DNA of 64,000 bases from JASHPR01 sp963729365 (GTDB lineage: Bacteria > Actinomycetota > Actinomycetes > Streptosporangiales > Streptosporangiaceae). Below are positions 1-9,607 of the stretch, piece by piece. The notes under the pieces were generated by a model. That model ran no database searches, had not been told where the DNA came from, and saw nothing but the letters and a program-made list of their open reading frames with translations. Position 1 is the first letter of the stretch. Every line of letters starts with the position of its first letter. The DNA lies in the NCBI GenBank assembly GCA_963729365.1, contig CAVSNQ010000022.1:806001-870000 (forward strand), given 5' to 3'. The position numbers were made by a program, and so were the translations under genes.

Positions 1-297
1 GAAGGTGTTGCCGCTACGGATGAGGTCGAACCGGAACTCCAGGCCGTCAGCGGCCGCCCGCTCGGTCATCTGCTCGCCGGCCTGCTCGGCCTGGGCGGTC
101 GTCATGCCGTACTTGCCGGCCAGATGCTCGGCATGGGTCCCAGTGCGGCGCGCAGGCGCGGCCGGGTCGAGCTCGAACGACCGGTAGGTAACCGTGACCT
201 CGCCAGGATGGCCGAAGGAGGCAACCGCGCGTTCGAACCGGCGCTTGCCGATATAACACCACGGGCAGACGACGTCAGACCAGATCTCCACATTCAT
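1..297 (-). CDS. DsbA-family oxidoreductase (FrnE-like), N-terminal part
   Basis: The first 99 residues of a thioredoxin-fold disulfide oxidoreductase; the gene continues past the left edge, so its C-terminus is missing. It opens with MNVEIWSDVVCPWCYIGK, where the CPWC redox motif is residues 11-14. This arrangement is typical of cytoplasmic FrnE/DsbA-like proteins and 2-hydroxychromene-2-carboxylate isomerase relatives. There is no signal peptide, so it should act in the cytoplasm. The ATG at 297 is chosen because the redox motif sits at the family's usual distance from it; the ATG at 293 is in another frame. It is divergent from the hydrolase at 416. The substrate is unknown. Confidence 0.85.
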   Translation of the reverse strand, partial: MNVEIWSDVVCPWCYIGKRRFERAVASFGHPGEVTVTYRSFELDPAAPARRTGTHAEHLAGKYGMTTAQAEQAGEQMTERAAADGLEFRFDLIRSGNTF

Positions 298-403
298 GGC
301 AGTAACAACCTTCGCGACGACGGCGTGATTCCACCACAGACGGCTCCCCCGGGACGTCTCGGAAGGCCTCTGTCGCGGCTGGGAGAACCTGACCCGGGCT
401 CGC

Positions 404-409
404 TAAGCT
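404..409 (+). promoter_or_regulatory. -10 element of a probable leaderless promoter
   Basis: TAAGCT lies six bases before the GTG at 416. The same TAnnnT-then-start arrangement recurs before many genes here, so transcription probably begins at the start codon. Confidence 0.5.
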
Positions 410-415
410 CCTGGC

Positions 416-1279
416 GTGCATATGAGTGAGGCGACAGATGGCTTCCGGCTGGCCTACGACCGGCGGGGCACCGGGGAGCCGACGTTGCTCCTGCACGGCT
501 GGCCCGGGGACCGGGGTGATTACCGCGAGGTGGTCTCCCGGCTCAGCGGGCTCGATGTCATCGTCCCCGATCTGCGCGGGTTCGGGGAATCGGACAAGCA
601 TCGGGTCAGCCCGGCGGACGCGTACTCGGCGGCCGCCCAGGCGCGCAGCATCGTCGCGTTGCTCGAGGAACTCGATCTGCACGAAGTGCTCATCGCAGGC
701 TATGACATCGGCAGCCGCATCGCGCAGGCGGTCGCGGCGGACCGGCCCGACCTGCTACGTGGCCTGGTTATCGCGCCGCCGCTGCCCGGAATCGGAGCGC
801 GGATCCTGGACGCATCTGCGCAGCGCGAGTTCTGGTATCAGGCCTTTCACCAGCTCGAGCTGGCCGAGCAGCTCATCGATGGCAGACCCGGCGCCGTGCG
901 CGCGTACTTGGCACATTTCTGGTCGCACTGGTCGGGGCCGTCGTTCGAGCTGAGTGAGCAGGCACTCGATCGCCTCGTCGAGCGCTACTGCGCGCCTGGC
1001 GCATTCGTCGCATCAATCGCCTGGTACCGGGCCGGCGCGGGCTCGGTTGCACGCTCGCTGGCTGAGCAGGCACCGCCGCAAGACCGGCGCGTGCACGTAC
1101 CCACGACGGTGCTGTGGCCCGCTCACGACCCGCTGTTCCCGGCCCAGTGGTCGGACCGGCTCGGGGAGTTCTTCGACGAGGTACGGCTGCGGATGCTGCC
1201 GTCGGCTGGTCACTTCTCGCCGCTGGAGGCACCCCACGTATACGCAGAGGAGATCATCGCTGCCGCCGCCAGCGCCTGA
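416..1279 (+). CDS. alpha/beta hydrolase, epoxide hydrolase / haloalkane dehalogenase type
   Basis: A 287-residue alpha/beta-hydrolase with the usual length of soluble epoxide hydrolases. The oxyanion region is LLHGWPGDRGDY. The nucleophile elbow GYDIGS puts aspartate (Asp97) where esterases have serine; with Asp238 (AHDPLF) and His266 (GHFSP) this completes the epoxide hydrolase/dehalogenase triad. It should hydrolyse epoxides or halogenated substrates through an alkyl-enzyme ester; the natural substrate cannot be read. GTG 416 is preferred because it follows TAAGCT by six bases; an ATG at 422 would remove two residues. It is a single-gene unit. Confidence 0.85.
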   Translation: MHMSEATDGFRLAYDRRGTGEPTLLLHGWPGDRGDYREVVSRLSGLDVIVPDLRGFGESDKHRVSPADAYSAAAQARSIVALLEELDLHEVLIAGYDIGSRIAQAVAADRPDLLRGLVIAPPLPGIGARILDASAQREFWYQAFHQLELAEQLIDGRPGAVRAYLAHFWSHWSGPSFELSEQALDRLVERYCAPGAFVASIAWYRAGAGSVARSLAEQAPPQDRRVHVPTTVLWPAHDPLFPAQWSDRLGEFFDEVRLRMLPSAGHFSPLEAPHVYAEEIIAAAASA

Positions 1280-1402
1280 ATCGTCATGTCCTACCTCGGG
1301 CTACCATCAAGCCGCTGCCCTTCCCGCGAGTCGCCAGGACGTCCTCTGCGGCGTGCCGGTGCGCGCTTTGGGCGACGATGGCCCAGGGTTGCCTGGGGAA
1401 AG

Positions 1403-1501
1403 ATGTCAGAGATGGATTCTGGTGCTGGCGGAGCTGCGGCCTTGCTGCCGCCGGGCGCGGCGTTGTCCGCGCCGGCCCGCCACGGGGCGGCGGCGTCATG
1501 A
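1403..1501 (+). CDS. small ORF coupled to the membrane ATPase gene
   Basis: A 32-codon frame beginning MSEMDSGAGG after a purine-rich GGGGAAAG, ending in TCATGA so that its stop overlaps the ATG of the next gene. That spacing suggests translational coupling. The product is alanine- and glycine-rich with no recognisable domain. It may be a genuine small protein of the ATPase/J-domain module or only a coupling leader. Confidence 0.35.
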   Translation: MSEMDSGAGGAAALLPPGAALSAPARHGAAAS

Positions 1502-3420
1502 TCGGCCGCTGGCTCGGCCTGGCCGCGGCCCGCGCCGCGTTACGCGCCATCGCCCGGCTGCTGCGGATCGCCGCGGTCACGGCGCTGATCATCGCGGCCG
1601 CGCCCGCCTCGCTGGTCGCCGCTGCCGGCGTCGCGCTGGCCTGGCTGAGGGGCTGGCCGCCGGGCCGACTCTACCGGGCGGCGCTGTGGTGCCTGCCGAT
1701 GCTCGCGGTCTGGCTCGCGGCCACGGCCATCGCCACCCGCTCGGCCTCCGGGGTGGCGGCCGCGCCGTACCGCGCCTGGCTGTCCCTGTGGCACGGCGCC
1801 CACCCGGCCTCACTCGCGGCCTTCGCGGCGATCGCGCCGGCCGCAATCCCGGCCGGCCTCGCCGCGGGCGGGCTGGCCTGGTCCTACCGGATCCGCTCGA
1901 TGGAGACCGGCGCCGGCGGGCTCTCCCCCGGCACGGCAGTCTCCTTTGACCTGAGGCAATGGCGCCACCAGGCGCGCAGCGCGCGGGCCAGGATCGCCGC
2001 CCCCGGGGCCGTCCCGCTCACTACCCGCAACGGAAGCCTGGTGGCGGGCGCGGTGATCAGGGCGGTCGGTCATCCGAGCCGTCCGATCGCCAGCATCCCG
2101 TACTCAAGGATGCGCTCGCACCAGGTGGTGATCGGAACCACCGGCACCGGCAAGACCACGCTCCTCCTGCGGCTGTGGGCGGGTTTCATGGCCTCCGCGC
2201 TGCGGCGGCACGCGGCCGGACAGGGCAGGCTCCCGCTGCTCGTGGTGCTGGACTGCAAGGGCGGGGCCGACGCGCGGCGGATCGCCGACCGGGCCCGGCG
2301 GGCGCTGCGCGTGGCCGGGGCCCGGTCCACCGCGGTCTGGCCGGACGAGGCCAGCCTGTCGCTCTGGGCGCTGCCGCCCGCGCAACTCACCACCACGCTG
2401 GTCGACCTGATCGAGCACGGCACGGGGGCCGCCGCCTACTACGCGGACGTGATGGAGGCGGTGGTCGGGCTGGCCGTCGCCGCGCCGTCCGGCCCGCCGG
2501 CCAGCGCGGCGGACTTCCTGGCCCGGCTCGATCCCGGCTGGCTCGCCCTGGCGTACTCGTCCGGCGGGCACGAGGCCGAGCTGACGCTGGTCCGCTCGGC
2601 GTCCCGCCAGGTCGGCGACATCGCGCTGCGATTCCGCACGCTGCTGCGCCGCCTCGGCGACGGCCTGGACGGCCCCGGCGGGTTCGGCGACGCCGACGCC
2701 TGGTACTGCATCCTGGAAGGCACCGCCGAGATCAGCGTGGCCGAGGCGCAGGCCCGGGCCATCGTTGACCTGCTAGCCAGCTACGCCACATCGCCCGGGG
2801 CCGACCGCGAGATCCTGCTCGCCGTGGACGAGTTCAGCGCCGTTTCCCGCAGGCTCCCGGTCTGGCAGCTGTACGAGCGGGCCCGCTCGCTGGGCCTGGC
2901 TGTGCAGGTGTCCGCCCAGTCCTGGGTGAGCCTGGCCGCCGACGAGGACGAGCGGTACCGGATCGCCGCCACCGCCGACGGCGGGATCTGGCTGCTGCGC
3001 ACCCCCCACCCCGAGCCGGTTGCCGCCCTGGCCGGAACCAGGAAGGTCACCGAGACCACGCGCCGCCTGGCCAAGTTCCCGGTCTGGAGCCACCAGGGCA
3101 CCTCACGGGTACGGTCAGACCCGGTCGTCGACCTGGACCTGATCCGCGCGCTCGATGTCGGCCAAGCCGGTTACATCTACCGCGGCGGCGTCACCTACGT
3201 CCAGGTGAAACGGCTGGTGACCGCCCCCGCGGCCTTGCCGACGCCGGGCCTGCCCGCCGCGGCGGTACGTGCCCAGGCGGCACCGGCGGCCGCCGGGCAG
3301 GCCGCGACCGGGCAGCGGCCAGCGCCGACACCGGCCGCGACGCCGCCGACGCCGCCGCACCGGCTGCCAGACGCCAGCCCGCTGCTCGACGAGGCGTTCG
3401 GCGCGGAGCCAGCCCCGTGA
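1498..3420 (+). CDS. FtsK/VirD4-like membrane ATPase of a conjugative-type element
   Basis: A 640-residue protein with two or three N-terminal hydrophobic segments (roughly residues 20-45, 52-72 and 95-120) followed by a P-loop ATPase. Walker A is GTTGTGKTT at 213-221 (Lys219) and Walker B is LLAVDEF with Asp444-Glu445. The C-terminal 60 residues are rich in Ala and Pro. The layout matches coupling/translocation ATPases carried by actinomycete integrative elements. The start at 1498 overlaps the preceding small ORF; an in-frame extension to 1114 would run into the hydrolase gene and lacks conserved content. It overlaps the J-domain gene by GTGA. Codon 15 is the rare TTA. A broken second copy of the middle of this gene lies at 10307. 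DNA translocation is inferred from the family. Confidence 0.75.
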   Translation: MIGRWLGLAAARAALRAIARLLRIAAVTALIIAAAPASLVAAAGVALAWLRGWPPGRLYRAALWCLPMLAVWLAATAIATRSASGVAAAPYRAWLSLWHGAHPASLAAFAAIAPAAIPAGLAAGGLAWSYRIRSMETGAGGLSPGTAVSFDLRQWRHQARSARARIAAPGAVPLTTRNGSLVAGAVIRAVGHPSRPIASIPYSRMRSHQVVIGTTGTGKTTLLLRLWAGFMASALRRHAAGQGRLPLLVVLDCKGGADARRIADRARRALRVAGARSTAVWPDEASLSLWALPPAQLTTTLVDLIEHGTGAAAYYADVMEAVVGLAVAAPSGPPASAADFLARLDPGWLALAYSSGGHEAELTLVRSASRQVGDIALRFRTLLRRLGDGLDGPGGFGDADAWYCILEGTAEISVAEAQARAIVDLLASYATSPGADREILLAVDEFSAVSRRLPVWQLYERARSLGLAVQVSAQSWVSLAADEDERYRIAATADGGIWLLRTPHPEPVAALAGTRKVTETTRRLAKFPVWSHQGTSRVRSDPVVDLDLIRALDVGQAGYIYRGGVTYVQVKRLVTAPAALPTPGLPAAAVRAQAAPAAAGQAATGQRPAPTPAATPPTPPHRLPDASPLLDEAFGAEPAP

Positions 3421-3893
3421 GCCGCCCGGCAGCGGCCGACCCGTTCCGCGCGCTCGGGCTCGAGCCACGGGCCGACCTGACCGACGACGAAGTGCACGCC
3501 GCCTGGCGCCGGGCCGCCAGCGCCACCCACCCGGACCGCGGGGACGGCGGCGACCCGCAGCGGTTCGCCGAGGCCGCCGCCGCCTACACCGCGCTGCGCA
3601 CCAGGTTCGGCCGGGGCGAGGTTCTGGCCGACCTCCAGGCCGGCCCGACGGTGGCCACGGGGAGGGACAGTCGTCCCGTTCAGTCCCTCTCTGCTGGCCG
3701 GCATCTGTGGGCACGGGTCCAGCGGGGTCGTCCGGCCAGGCTCGCGCTGCGGATCCTGCTCGCGATGGCGGCCGCCGCGGCCGCCGTGGCTGCCGCGGGC
3801 CCGCATCCCGCGGCTCCCGCCCTGGTCACCGGCGTGGCCACCTGGCTAGCGCTGACGGCCCGCCACGACCTCGCCCCGCGCCACAGGCGCTGA
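3417..3893 (+). CDS. J-domain protein with C-terminal membrane segment
   Basis: 158 residues. An N-terminal J domain (about residues 8-65) carries the HPD tripeptide at 38-40, which in DnaJ proteins stimulates the ATPase of a DnaK/Hsp70. After a variable linker, residues 112-150 form one or two hydrophobic segments rich in Ala. It overlaps the ATPase gene by four bases (GTGA), so both are probably made from one transcript and may work together at the membrane. The 3' end of this gene recurs as decayed tails at 15566 and 19255. No DnaK partner is encoded here. Confidence 0.75.
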   Translation: MSRPAAADPFRALGLEPRADLTDDEVHAAWRRAASATHPDRGDGGDPQRFAEAAAAYTALRTRFGRGEVLADLQAGPTVATGRDSRPVQSLSAGRHLWARVQRGRPARLALRILLAMAAAAAAVAAAGPHPAAPALVTGVATWLALTARHDLAPRHRR

Positions 3894-4114
3894 CTTGCGC
3901 AGGCGGCGATCACCGGCGGGCAGACGCGACGACGATGAGCTCGGGCTGGGCGCTCTCCTCCCGGATGAGCCGGGCGCTGCTCCAAGCTAATAGTGCTTTA
4001 CTTCGAATCTCGGGAATTCCACTCCCGCCATCGTTCACAAGTCTTCGCCCTGACTTCTCCCCGGGCGGATGCCCTGCCGCCCCGCGCGGCCTGGGAAGCC
4101 CTCCTTGGTGAGGA

Positions 4115-7100
4115 TCACCGTTCCTTGGCTCCTGTGACGGTGAGGTTGTGTTCGTTTCCGGCCAGGGTGCCGTCGGCGAGGAGACTGGCGATGAGCTCGT
4201 GCAGGCGGGTGCTGATGTCAGGGCCGCGCCGGGTCCAGCCGTAGAGCCGGGCGACGCACGTGGTGAGCTCGTCGTGTGAGATGCCGGCTGCGTCGCGGAC
4301 GAGGTTGGCTAAAGCCAGGCTTAGTTCGTGGTCGTGGACCTGTTCGACGGAGCGGCGACAGGCGTCGGTGGGTATGCGGACGATAGTGGGCGGGGCGCTG
4401 GTGAGGGTGAGGAAGTCGCCGTCGCGTACAACGCCCATGTGCCGCGTGGCGTCGTCGATGTTGTCGCGGATGCGCGGTCCTATGCGGCCGATATCCCATG
4501 CTTCCCGCAGCCGTTGCTGGAGGACGGCGGTGTGGACGGGTGCTTCAGTCATGATGACGGCGCGGATTCCCGGGATCATGCTGATGTCGCTGCCGGGCTG
4601 GCTGGGATCGATCCAGTGCTGCAGGCGGGGCACCTGCGCGGTGATGTAGGGGAATGCCCATGGTGGGGCTTGGTCGAAGGTGGCTGTTTCGGTCTGGATC
4701 TCGGGACGTGCGCGCTCGTCGGAGTCGATGACGTCGGTGAGCAATCCGTGGACAGGTGCCGCTGTGGCATGTTCGATGGCAGCATGCAGCTTGCGTTCTT
4801 CGCCGTTGCGGTCCCGGTACCAGGCGGTGCCCCAGATGCGGTGAAGATTCCAGCCTAGGCCGCGGAGGACTTTCTCGCGGAGCCTGTCCCGGTCGCGGGC
4901 CGTTTTCGAGGAATGGTACTGGTATCCGTCGCATTCGACGCCCAGGGCGTAGACGCCGGGGTGGTCGGGATGGCGGATTCCTATGTCGATGCGGTATCCG
5001 GCGGTGCCCACCTGCGGAGTGAACTCGTATCCCCAGGACCGGATGACAGTGATGACCGATTCTTCGAATGGGGATTCGGCGTCGCCTCCGAAGGAAGTGT
5101 CGAGAGCCAGAGCTGCCATGCCGCGTGCGGCGTAGTCGAGGTAGCGGCGCAGGTGCAGTAGCCCTTCGGTGGTAACGGACTCGGGGATGTCGCTGGCCCG
5201 GATGCTGCTGACGATCTCGTTGCGGTAGCGGGCGCGGGTGATGGCGACATTGAGCCGCCGCCAGCCTCCTTGCTTGTTGAGCGGTCCGAAGTTCATGGTG
5301 ATTTTGCGGTTCTCGTCGGGCCCGTAACCGACGGAGAAGATCAGCACGTCCCGCTCGTCGCCTTGCACTGATTCGAGGCTTTTGACGAAGAATCCGCGCA
5401 ACCGGTCGTTGGTGAAGAACCGGTCCAAGTCGGGGCGGTCTTGCCGGGCCCTGTTGACCGCGATCTCGATGGCCTCAGCCTGGGCCTCGCTGAAGGTGAC
5501 CACTCCGAGGCTGAGGGATGGCCGCGTGTCGTAGTGGTGAATCACCCGTTCGGCGACCTTGGCGGCCTCGTCGGGGTTATCCCGGGAGCTTCCCCGCCGG
5601 TAGGTTCCGTCTACCCAGAACAGTTCCACGCCGACGTCGGGCCCGTCGCTGTGCGTGCTGGGGAAGGTAATGAGTTTGCCTCTGTAAAACGAGGCGTTGG
5701 AGAACGCGATCAGCGCTTCATGCAAGGAGCGGTAGTGCCAGCGCAGCGTCAGGCTCCGGAACGCCCCCGACGCCTTGGCCAGATCGAGGATCGACTCGAA
5801 CTCCGCGGTGTCGTCGGAATCCTCAGACCATTCCTCCTCATCATCAGCGGTAGTGCGAGTGAAGAAATTGCTCGGCGGCAGCTGTTTCTGGTCCCCCGCC
5901 AGGATCAGGGCCGAACCGCGGTAGATGCAGTTGATAGCGTCCCCCGGACTGACCTGGCTAGCCTCGTCGAAGATGACGACATCGAAGTGCAGATCCGCTG
6001 GCAGGTACTGGCTGACTGCGAGCGGCGACATCATGAAGCACGGCTTGATCGCCTGGGTGACGTGGCGCGAGCGTTCGATCAAGGTCCGCACCGGCATGTG
6101 CTTCTTTTTCTTCTCCGCCTCGCGGTGGATGATCGCGGATTCGCCAATGTCGGTGCGGGGCCTCCGCGCGTTACAAGCGCGGATGATGCCACCCGTCGCT
6201 GCCACGATCAGCGCACGGTCCAACTGCCGGTACTCGTCGACCAGGGCGTCCCGGTCTACCGCGCGCAGCGCGAACAGCTCCGGGTCGGTCCGGAGATGGT
6301 GCTCGGCCCACTCCTGCAGGACCGCCCGTTCAATGACCTGTGGAACCTGCTTGGCCGGCAGGCACTCGGAAATGCAGAACTCGACAGCGACATCGAGGCC
6401 GTACGCGTCTAGCGCTGCGCGGCAGGTCTGATAGACGTGCCATTCCTCTTTCCCGCCGGTGTCTTGCCGAAGCGCTGCAATCAGATCACGCGCCTCGTCG
6501 AAGTCGTCGAGTTCGCTGAGGAGATCTGGCTTCCGATAAACGTCAAACGCCTCCACGAGTGTGGCCTGGGCACGCTGCCAGGCGTCAGCCGCTGCGGCCA
6601 GCTGGCTCACCGGGACCGCGCCATCGGCTGCCTTCACCTGCGCCGGGCTGAGCGGCGCGTCAGCACCGGTGACCATGACACGTAGCTGCCGCGCCCACTC
6701 GACTGCGGACCTGACTGCGTCGACATCCGTTCGGGCACCGGCATACAGGTCCCGGAACGTGTCGGCGAACTGGGCATGCCGTTCGATCAGGCGCCCGTGC
6801 GCAGCATCTGCTGCATCCCCCAACCCGACCAGGTAGCGGGCTCGGCCGGCCGTCAGCGGATGGCCGACGGCCTGGCTGACCTCATGGGTGAACCTGGCGG
6901 CGAAATGCAATGGCTCAAGGTGAGCGCGCAGCCAGCCGATCGCGTCGGTGATCCCACCGCTCACCAGTTCCGGGCGCTCAGCGGTTATCGGCCGCAGGGC
7001 CGCATGCCAGGCGTTCAGGTCCCTGATAATGGCGTCGGTGATCTCGGTGATCACCGCATCAGGAACTGCGTCACGCCCGATGAAGCCGGCTGCACCCGCC

Positions 7101-9607
7101 AGATCCTGCCCGTCTGCCGCGCGGATCACGGTGTCGGCCAGGCTCAGGGCGCTGCCGAGCCGGTTCCAGTCTGTCGACCCGCCTGTGTAGTACGTCCCGA
7201 GGATGGCCGCGTGGGCTGCTTCTGCAGCCGACAGCGCAGCCATAGCCTGCTTCCACGCAACGGCGAGACCGAGGTATTGATGCGCGCCGTCCTTGCTCAC
7301 CCCGTCCCTAGTGAAGCTGGCAACAGTCTTCTTGTCAGCCCGGTACTCCGCGGATAGCTTGCCCAGACGGTGATGCTCGCTGCCGAAACGGCCGACTAGA
7401 GTCTCCACATCTATCTCGAGCACCGCTGGTGTGTAGTAGGCGCTCGCGCCTGCTTCGGCCCGGTTGACAGCCTGCCATGCGTCGAAGAGGGTACGTGCTG
7501 CATACTGAGCGGTCTCGATCCCCGAGGCAGATAGCCATGCCCGTTCAGGCCGACATGGTGCCTGGACCACGCGAGCCAGGGTAAGCAGGCCCCCCGCGTC
7601 CGGGAAAGTCTGCGGGACACGGACTCCTAGCCTTCTCGCCAGTCCGGACAGCGAGCTAAGACAATCCTCGAGCACGTCCGCGTCCGCTGCGAATCTGGCG
7701 GACAGCTGGGTGCTCTGCGATGCGGAAAGACTGTCCACGTCAATGGCGGCCGGGGCGAGCACGGCCAGCGCCACAGCGCCGAGAACGGGCAGTTCAGCAG
7801 ATCGCGGCACGCTCAGCCACGGAACTCCCGCAGCCCGGCCAGCATCCTGTTCGCGCGCGGCGATGTCGGCCAGATTCGCGGCAAGGTCGGCAATGGTGAT
7901 GCCGACGGTATCGAGGGTGTCCGCTGTTAGCCAGTCTTCTGGTAGTCCGGGTGGCTTGGCGGACAGGTGGTCGAGCAGTCTGGCTAGCGCGGCAGCGTCG
8001 GAAGGGCGGGCCAGTTCGGCCGCGTCGGCTAGTACCGCGTTGACCCGGGTCATGCCACTCAGCGCGTTCAGTGCTGATTCCGCCTGGTACAGGCGTGAGT
8101 CCAGTGACCCTTGCTCTACCACGCCCCGCCAAACGAAGGTCCGCCCTTGCTTGGCTGGGCTCCACGCCCCGGACAGCCTTTGCGCGGTGGCCCGGATCTC
8201 CCCGAAAACCTCGACCGTCAGGTCCAGCGGCGCGATACCGGTCGCGGGGGCGGCAGGGACATCCTGCAGTTTGGCGATCATCCCCAGGACATAGTGGAGC
8301 GAATAGCCGAGTGGATCTCGCGGTCTATTCATCGCGTCGGCATAGGCGTTCAGCTGCTGACGGCGCTTACGTGCAGCATCGACATCCATCGCCAGCATCG
8401 GCGCAGTGGGGACCGGCACGTTATCAAGCGCGGCTCCAAGCGCTACCGCCACGTGTTTGCGGGTCGCCTTATGCGAGTGCAGGTCCAGCACATAGGCACG
8501 CAGTCCCAGGTCGTCAAGCCGGTCCCGCACCACGTCCAGCGCCGCTGCCTTCTCCGAGACGAACAGCACCGTCTTGCCCGCATGCAGCAAGACACCAATC
8601 ATGTTCGTGATGGTCTGGCTCTTGCCAGTACCAGGAGGCCCATCCATCACGAACGATCGGCCATCCAGCGCGGCGGCGATGCTTGCCCGCTGCGAGGAGT
8701 CAGAGTCCAGGATGACCGGCGTGCTCTCCGGAGCGGCGCGCCGGTCAATCTCACCGTCGCTGATCTCATCGAAGATGAACTCGGTAACGGCCTCACCGCG
8801 TCCACCGGACGCGAGCGCCGCCACTGCGGGATGGGCCGCGATCTGGTCTTCGTGATCCAGCAAGTCCCGGTACATCGCCTCCTTCGCGAAGGAGAAGTTT
8901 GACAACACCAAGCCGCCGCTGACCTGCCACCCGTCCTGTCCAGCGACCGCAGCCCGCACCGCGTCCAGAATCCCGGCCACGGTGACGTCCTCCACGTCAT
9001 CCACCCGGGGCAGTTCAATCCCGGTCCGCGAAAGCTTCAACGAAAGCGCCGGGTTGACAACTGGCTCCTCTGGCGCTTCCTTCAGTTCGGCCCCCTGCGC
9101 GGCCCCCACATTCTCAAGCTGGACCGGGATCAGCAGCAGCGGGCTCGCATAACGGCTTCCGTCCTCATCAATCCACGTCAACGTGCCAAAGGCGAGGTAG
9201 AGGACCCGCACGCCCCGGTCAAGGTAGTCCTGATTAGAACGCCGGTACAACGACCGCAGCGCAGCAGCAAGATCCTCAGGGGTTTTGTCCGCATCGAGCA
9301 TGTCCGCCGCAGGCGGCGGAACGGAGACCGCATCAGGTTCACTACTATCAGACTCATCGGCCGTGCCGAAGGTGTGCTGCTTCGGCCGCAAAGGCCGGAA
9401 GCGGTAGCTTCCACCCCTCGCCAGACGGGACAGAACCTCCTCCGGCGAAGGGCGGAGCAAGCTAACCATGCCAGTCCGGCTCGGCCTGAAGTTAAGCAGC
9501 CGGTTCGACCCAGTGAGGTTGATCAGGCCATCCCGCCAGGTCTGGATGGCCGAACGAACCAGACTCCCGCGATCACGCGAAGGCCAGTCAAAACCGTATT
9601 CAGACAC
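4115..9607 (-). CDS. DUF4011 helicase with Vsr-like nuclease and DUF3320 (Hhe-type defence protein)
   Basis: A 1,830-residue protein. The N-terminus has the DUF4011-like segment (about 15-110). A superfamily I helicase core is split by a long insert: Walker A GPPGTGKSQ at about 323-331, Walker B FDEASQ at about 1210, RWHYRS at about 1289, SVQGDE at about 1413 and NVAITRAR at about 1430. A PDDEXK/Vsr-type nuclease follows (ECDGYQYHSSKTARDRDR, around 1557) and then a DUF3320-like region (about 1655-1710). This order matches the single-gene Hhe system I recall from screens of bacterial anti-phage islands. The GTG start at 9607 follows a strong AAGGGGAGGGGCGA site. It lies between the ATPase/J-domain genes and a fragment of the same ATPase, so it is probably element cargo. 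Defence is inferred, not shown. Confidence 0.8.
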   Translation of the reverse strand: MSEYGFDWPSRDRGSLVRSAIQTWRDGLINLTGSNRLLNFRPSRTGMVSLLRPSPEEVLSRLARGGSYRFRPLRPKQHTFGTADESDSSEPDAVSVPPPAADMLDADKTPEDLAAALRSLYRRSNQDYLDRGVRVLYLAFGTLTWIDEDGSRYASPLLLIPVQLENVGAAQGAELKEAPEEPVVNPALSLKLSRTGIELPRVDDVEDVTVAGILDAVRAAVAGQDGWQVSGGLVLSNFSFAKEAMYRDLLDHEDQIAAHPAVAALASGGRGEAVTEFIFDEISDGEIDRRAAPESTPVILDSDSSQRASIAAALDGRSFVMDGPPGTGKSQTITNMIGVLLHAGKTVLFVSEKAAALDVVRDRLDDLGLRAYVLDLHSHKATRKHVAVALGAALDNVPVPTAPMLAMDVDAARKRRQQLNAYADAMNRPRDPLGYSLHYVLGMIAKLQDVPAAPATGIAPLDLTVEVFGEIRATAQRLSGAWSPAKQGRTFVWRGVVEQGSLDSRLYQAESALNALSGMTRVNAVLADAAELARPSDAAALARLLDHLSAKPPGLPEDWLTADTLDTVGITIADLAANLADIAAREQDAGRAAGVPWLSVPRSAELPVLGAVALAVLAPAAIDVDSLSASQSTQLSARFAADADVLEDCLSSLSGLARRLGVRVPQTFPDAGGLLTLARVVQAPCRPERAWLSASGIETAQYAARTLFDAWQAVNRAEAGASAYYTPAVLEIDVETLVGRFGSEHHRLGKLSAEYRADKKTVASFTRDGVSKDGAHQYLGLAVAWKQAMAALSAAEAAHAAILGTYYTGGSTDWNRLGSALSLADTVIRAADGQDLAGAAGFIGRDAVPDAVITEITDAIIRDLNAWHAALRPITAERPELVSGGITDAIGWLRAHLEPLHFAARFTHEVSQAVGHPLTAGRARYLVGLGDAADAAHGRLIERHAQFADTFRDLYAGARTDVDAVRSAVEWARQLRVMVTGADAPLSPAQVKAADGAVPVSQLAAAADAWQRAQATLVEAFDVYRKPDLLSELDDFDEARDLIAALRQDTGGKEEWHVYQTCRAALDAYGLDVAVEFCISECLPAKQVPQVIERAVLQEWAEHHLRTDPELFALRAVDRDALVDEYRQLDRALIVAATGGIIRACNARRPRTDIGESAIIHREAEKKKKHMPVRTLIERSRHVTQAIKPCFMMSPLAVSQYLPADLHFDVVIFDEASQVSPGDAINCIYRGSALILAGDQKQLPPSNFFTRTTADDEEEWSEDSDDTAEFESILDLAKASGAFRSLTLRWHYRSLHEALIAFSNASFYRGKLITFPSTHSDGPDVGVELFWVDGTYRRGSSRDNPDEAAKVAERVIHHYDTRPSLSLGVVTFSEAQAEAIEIAVNRARQDRPDLDRFFTNDRLRGFFVKSLESVQGDERDVLIFSVGYGPDENRKITMNFGPLNKQGGWRRLNVAITRARYRNEIVSSIRASDIPESVTTEGLLHLRRYLDYAARGMAALALDTSFGGDAESPFEESVITVIRSWGYEFTPQVGTAGYRIDIGIRHPDHPGVYALGVECDGYQYHSSKTARDRDRLREKVLRGLGWNLHRIWGTAWYRDRNGEERKLHAAIEHATAAPVHGLLTDVIDSDERARPEIQTETATFDQAPPWAFPYITAQVPRLQHWIDPSQPGSDISMIPGIRAVIMTEAPVHTAVLQQRLREAWDIGRIGPRIRDNIDDATRHMGVVRDGDFLTLTSAPPTIVRIPTDACRRSVEQVHDHELSLALANLVRDAAGISHDELTTCVARLYGWTRRGPDISTRLHELIASLLADGTLAGNEHNLTVTGAKER

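Noticed and set aside
3995..4040. tRNA-like T-loop (TTCGAATC) near the left edge of the helicase gene
   Set aside because: The five-base stem on its left does not pair with the right side and no acceptor or anticodon arm can be folded.
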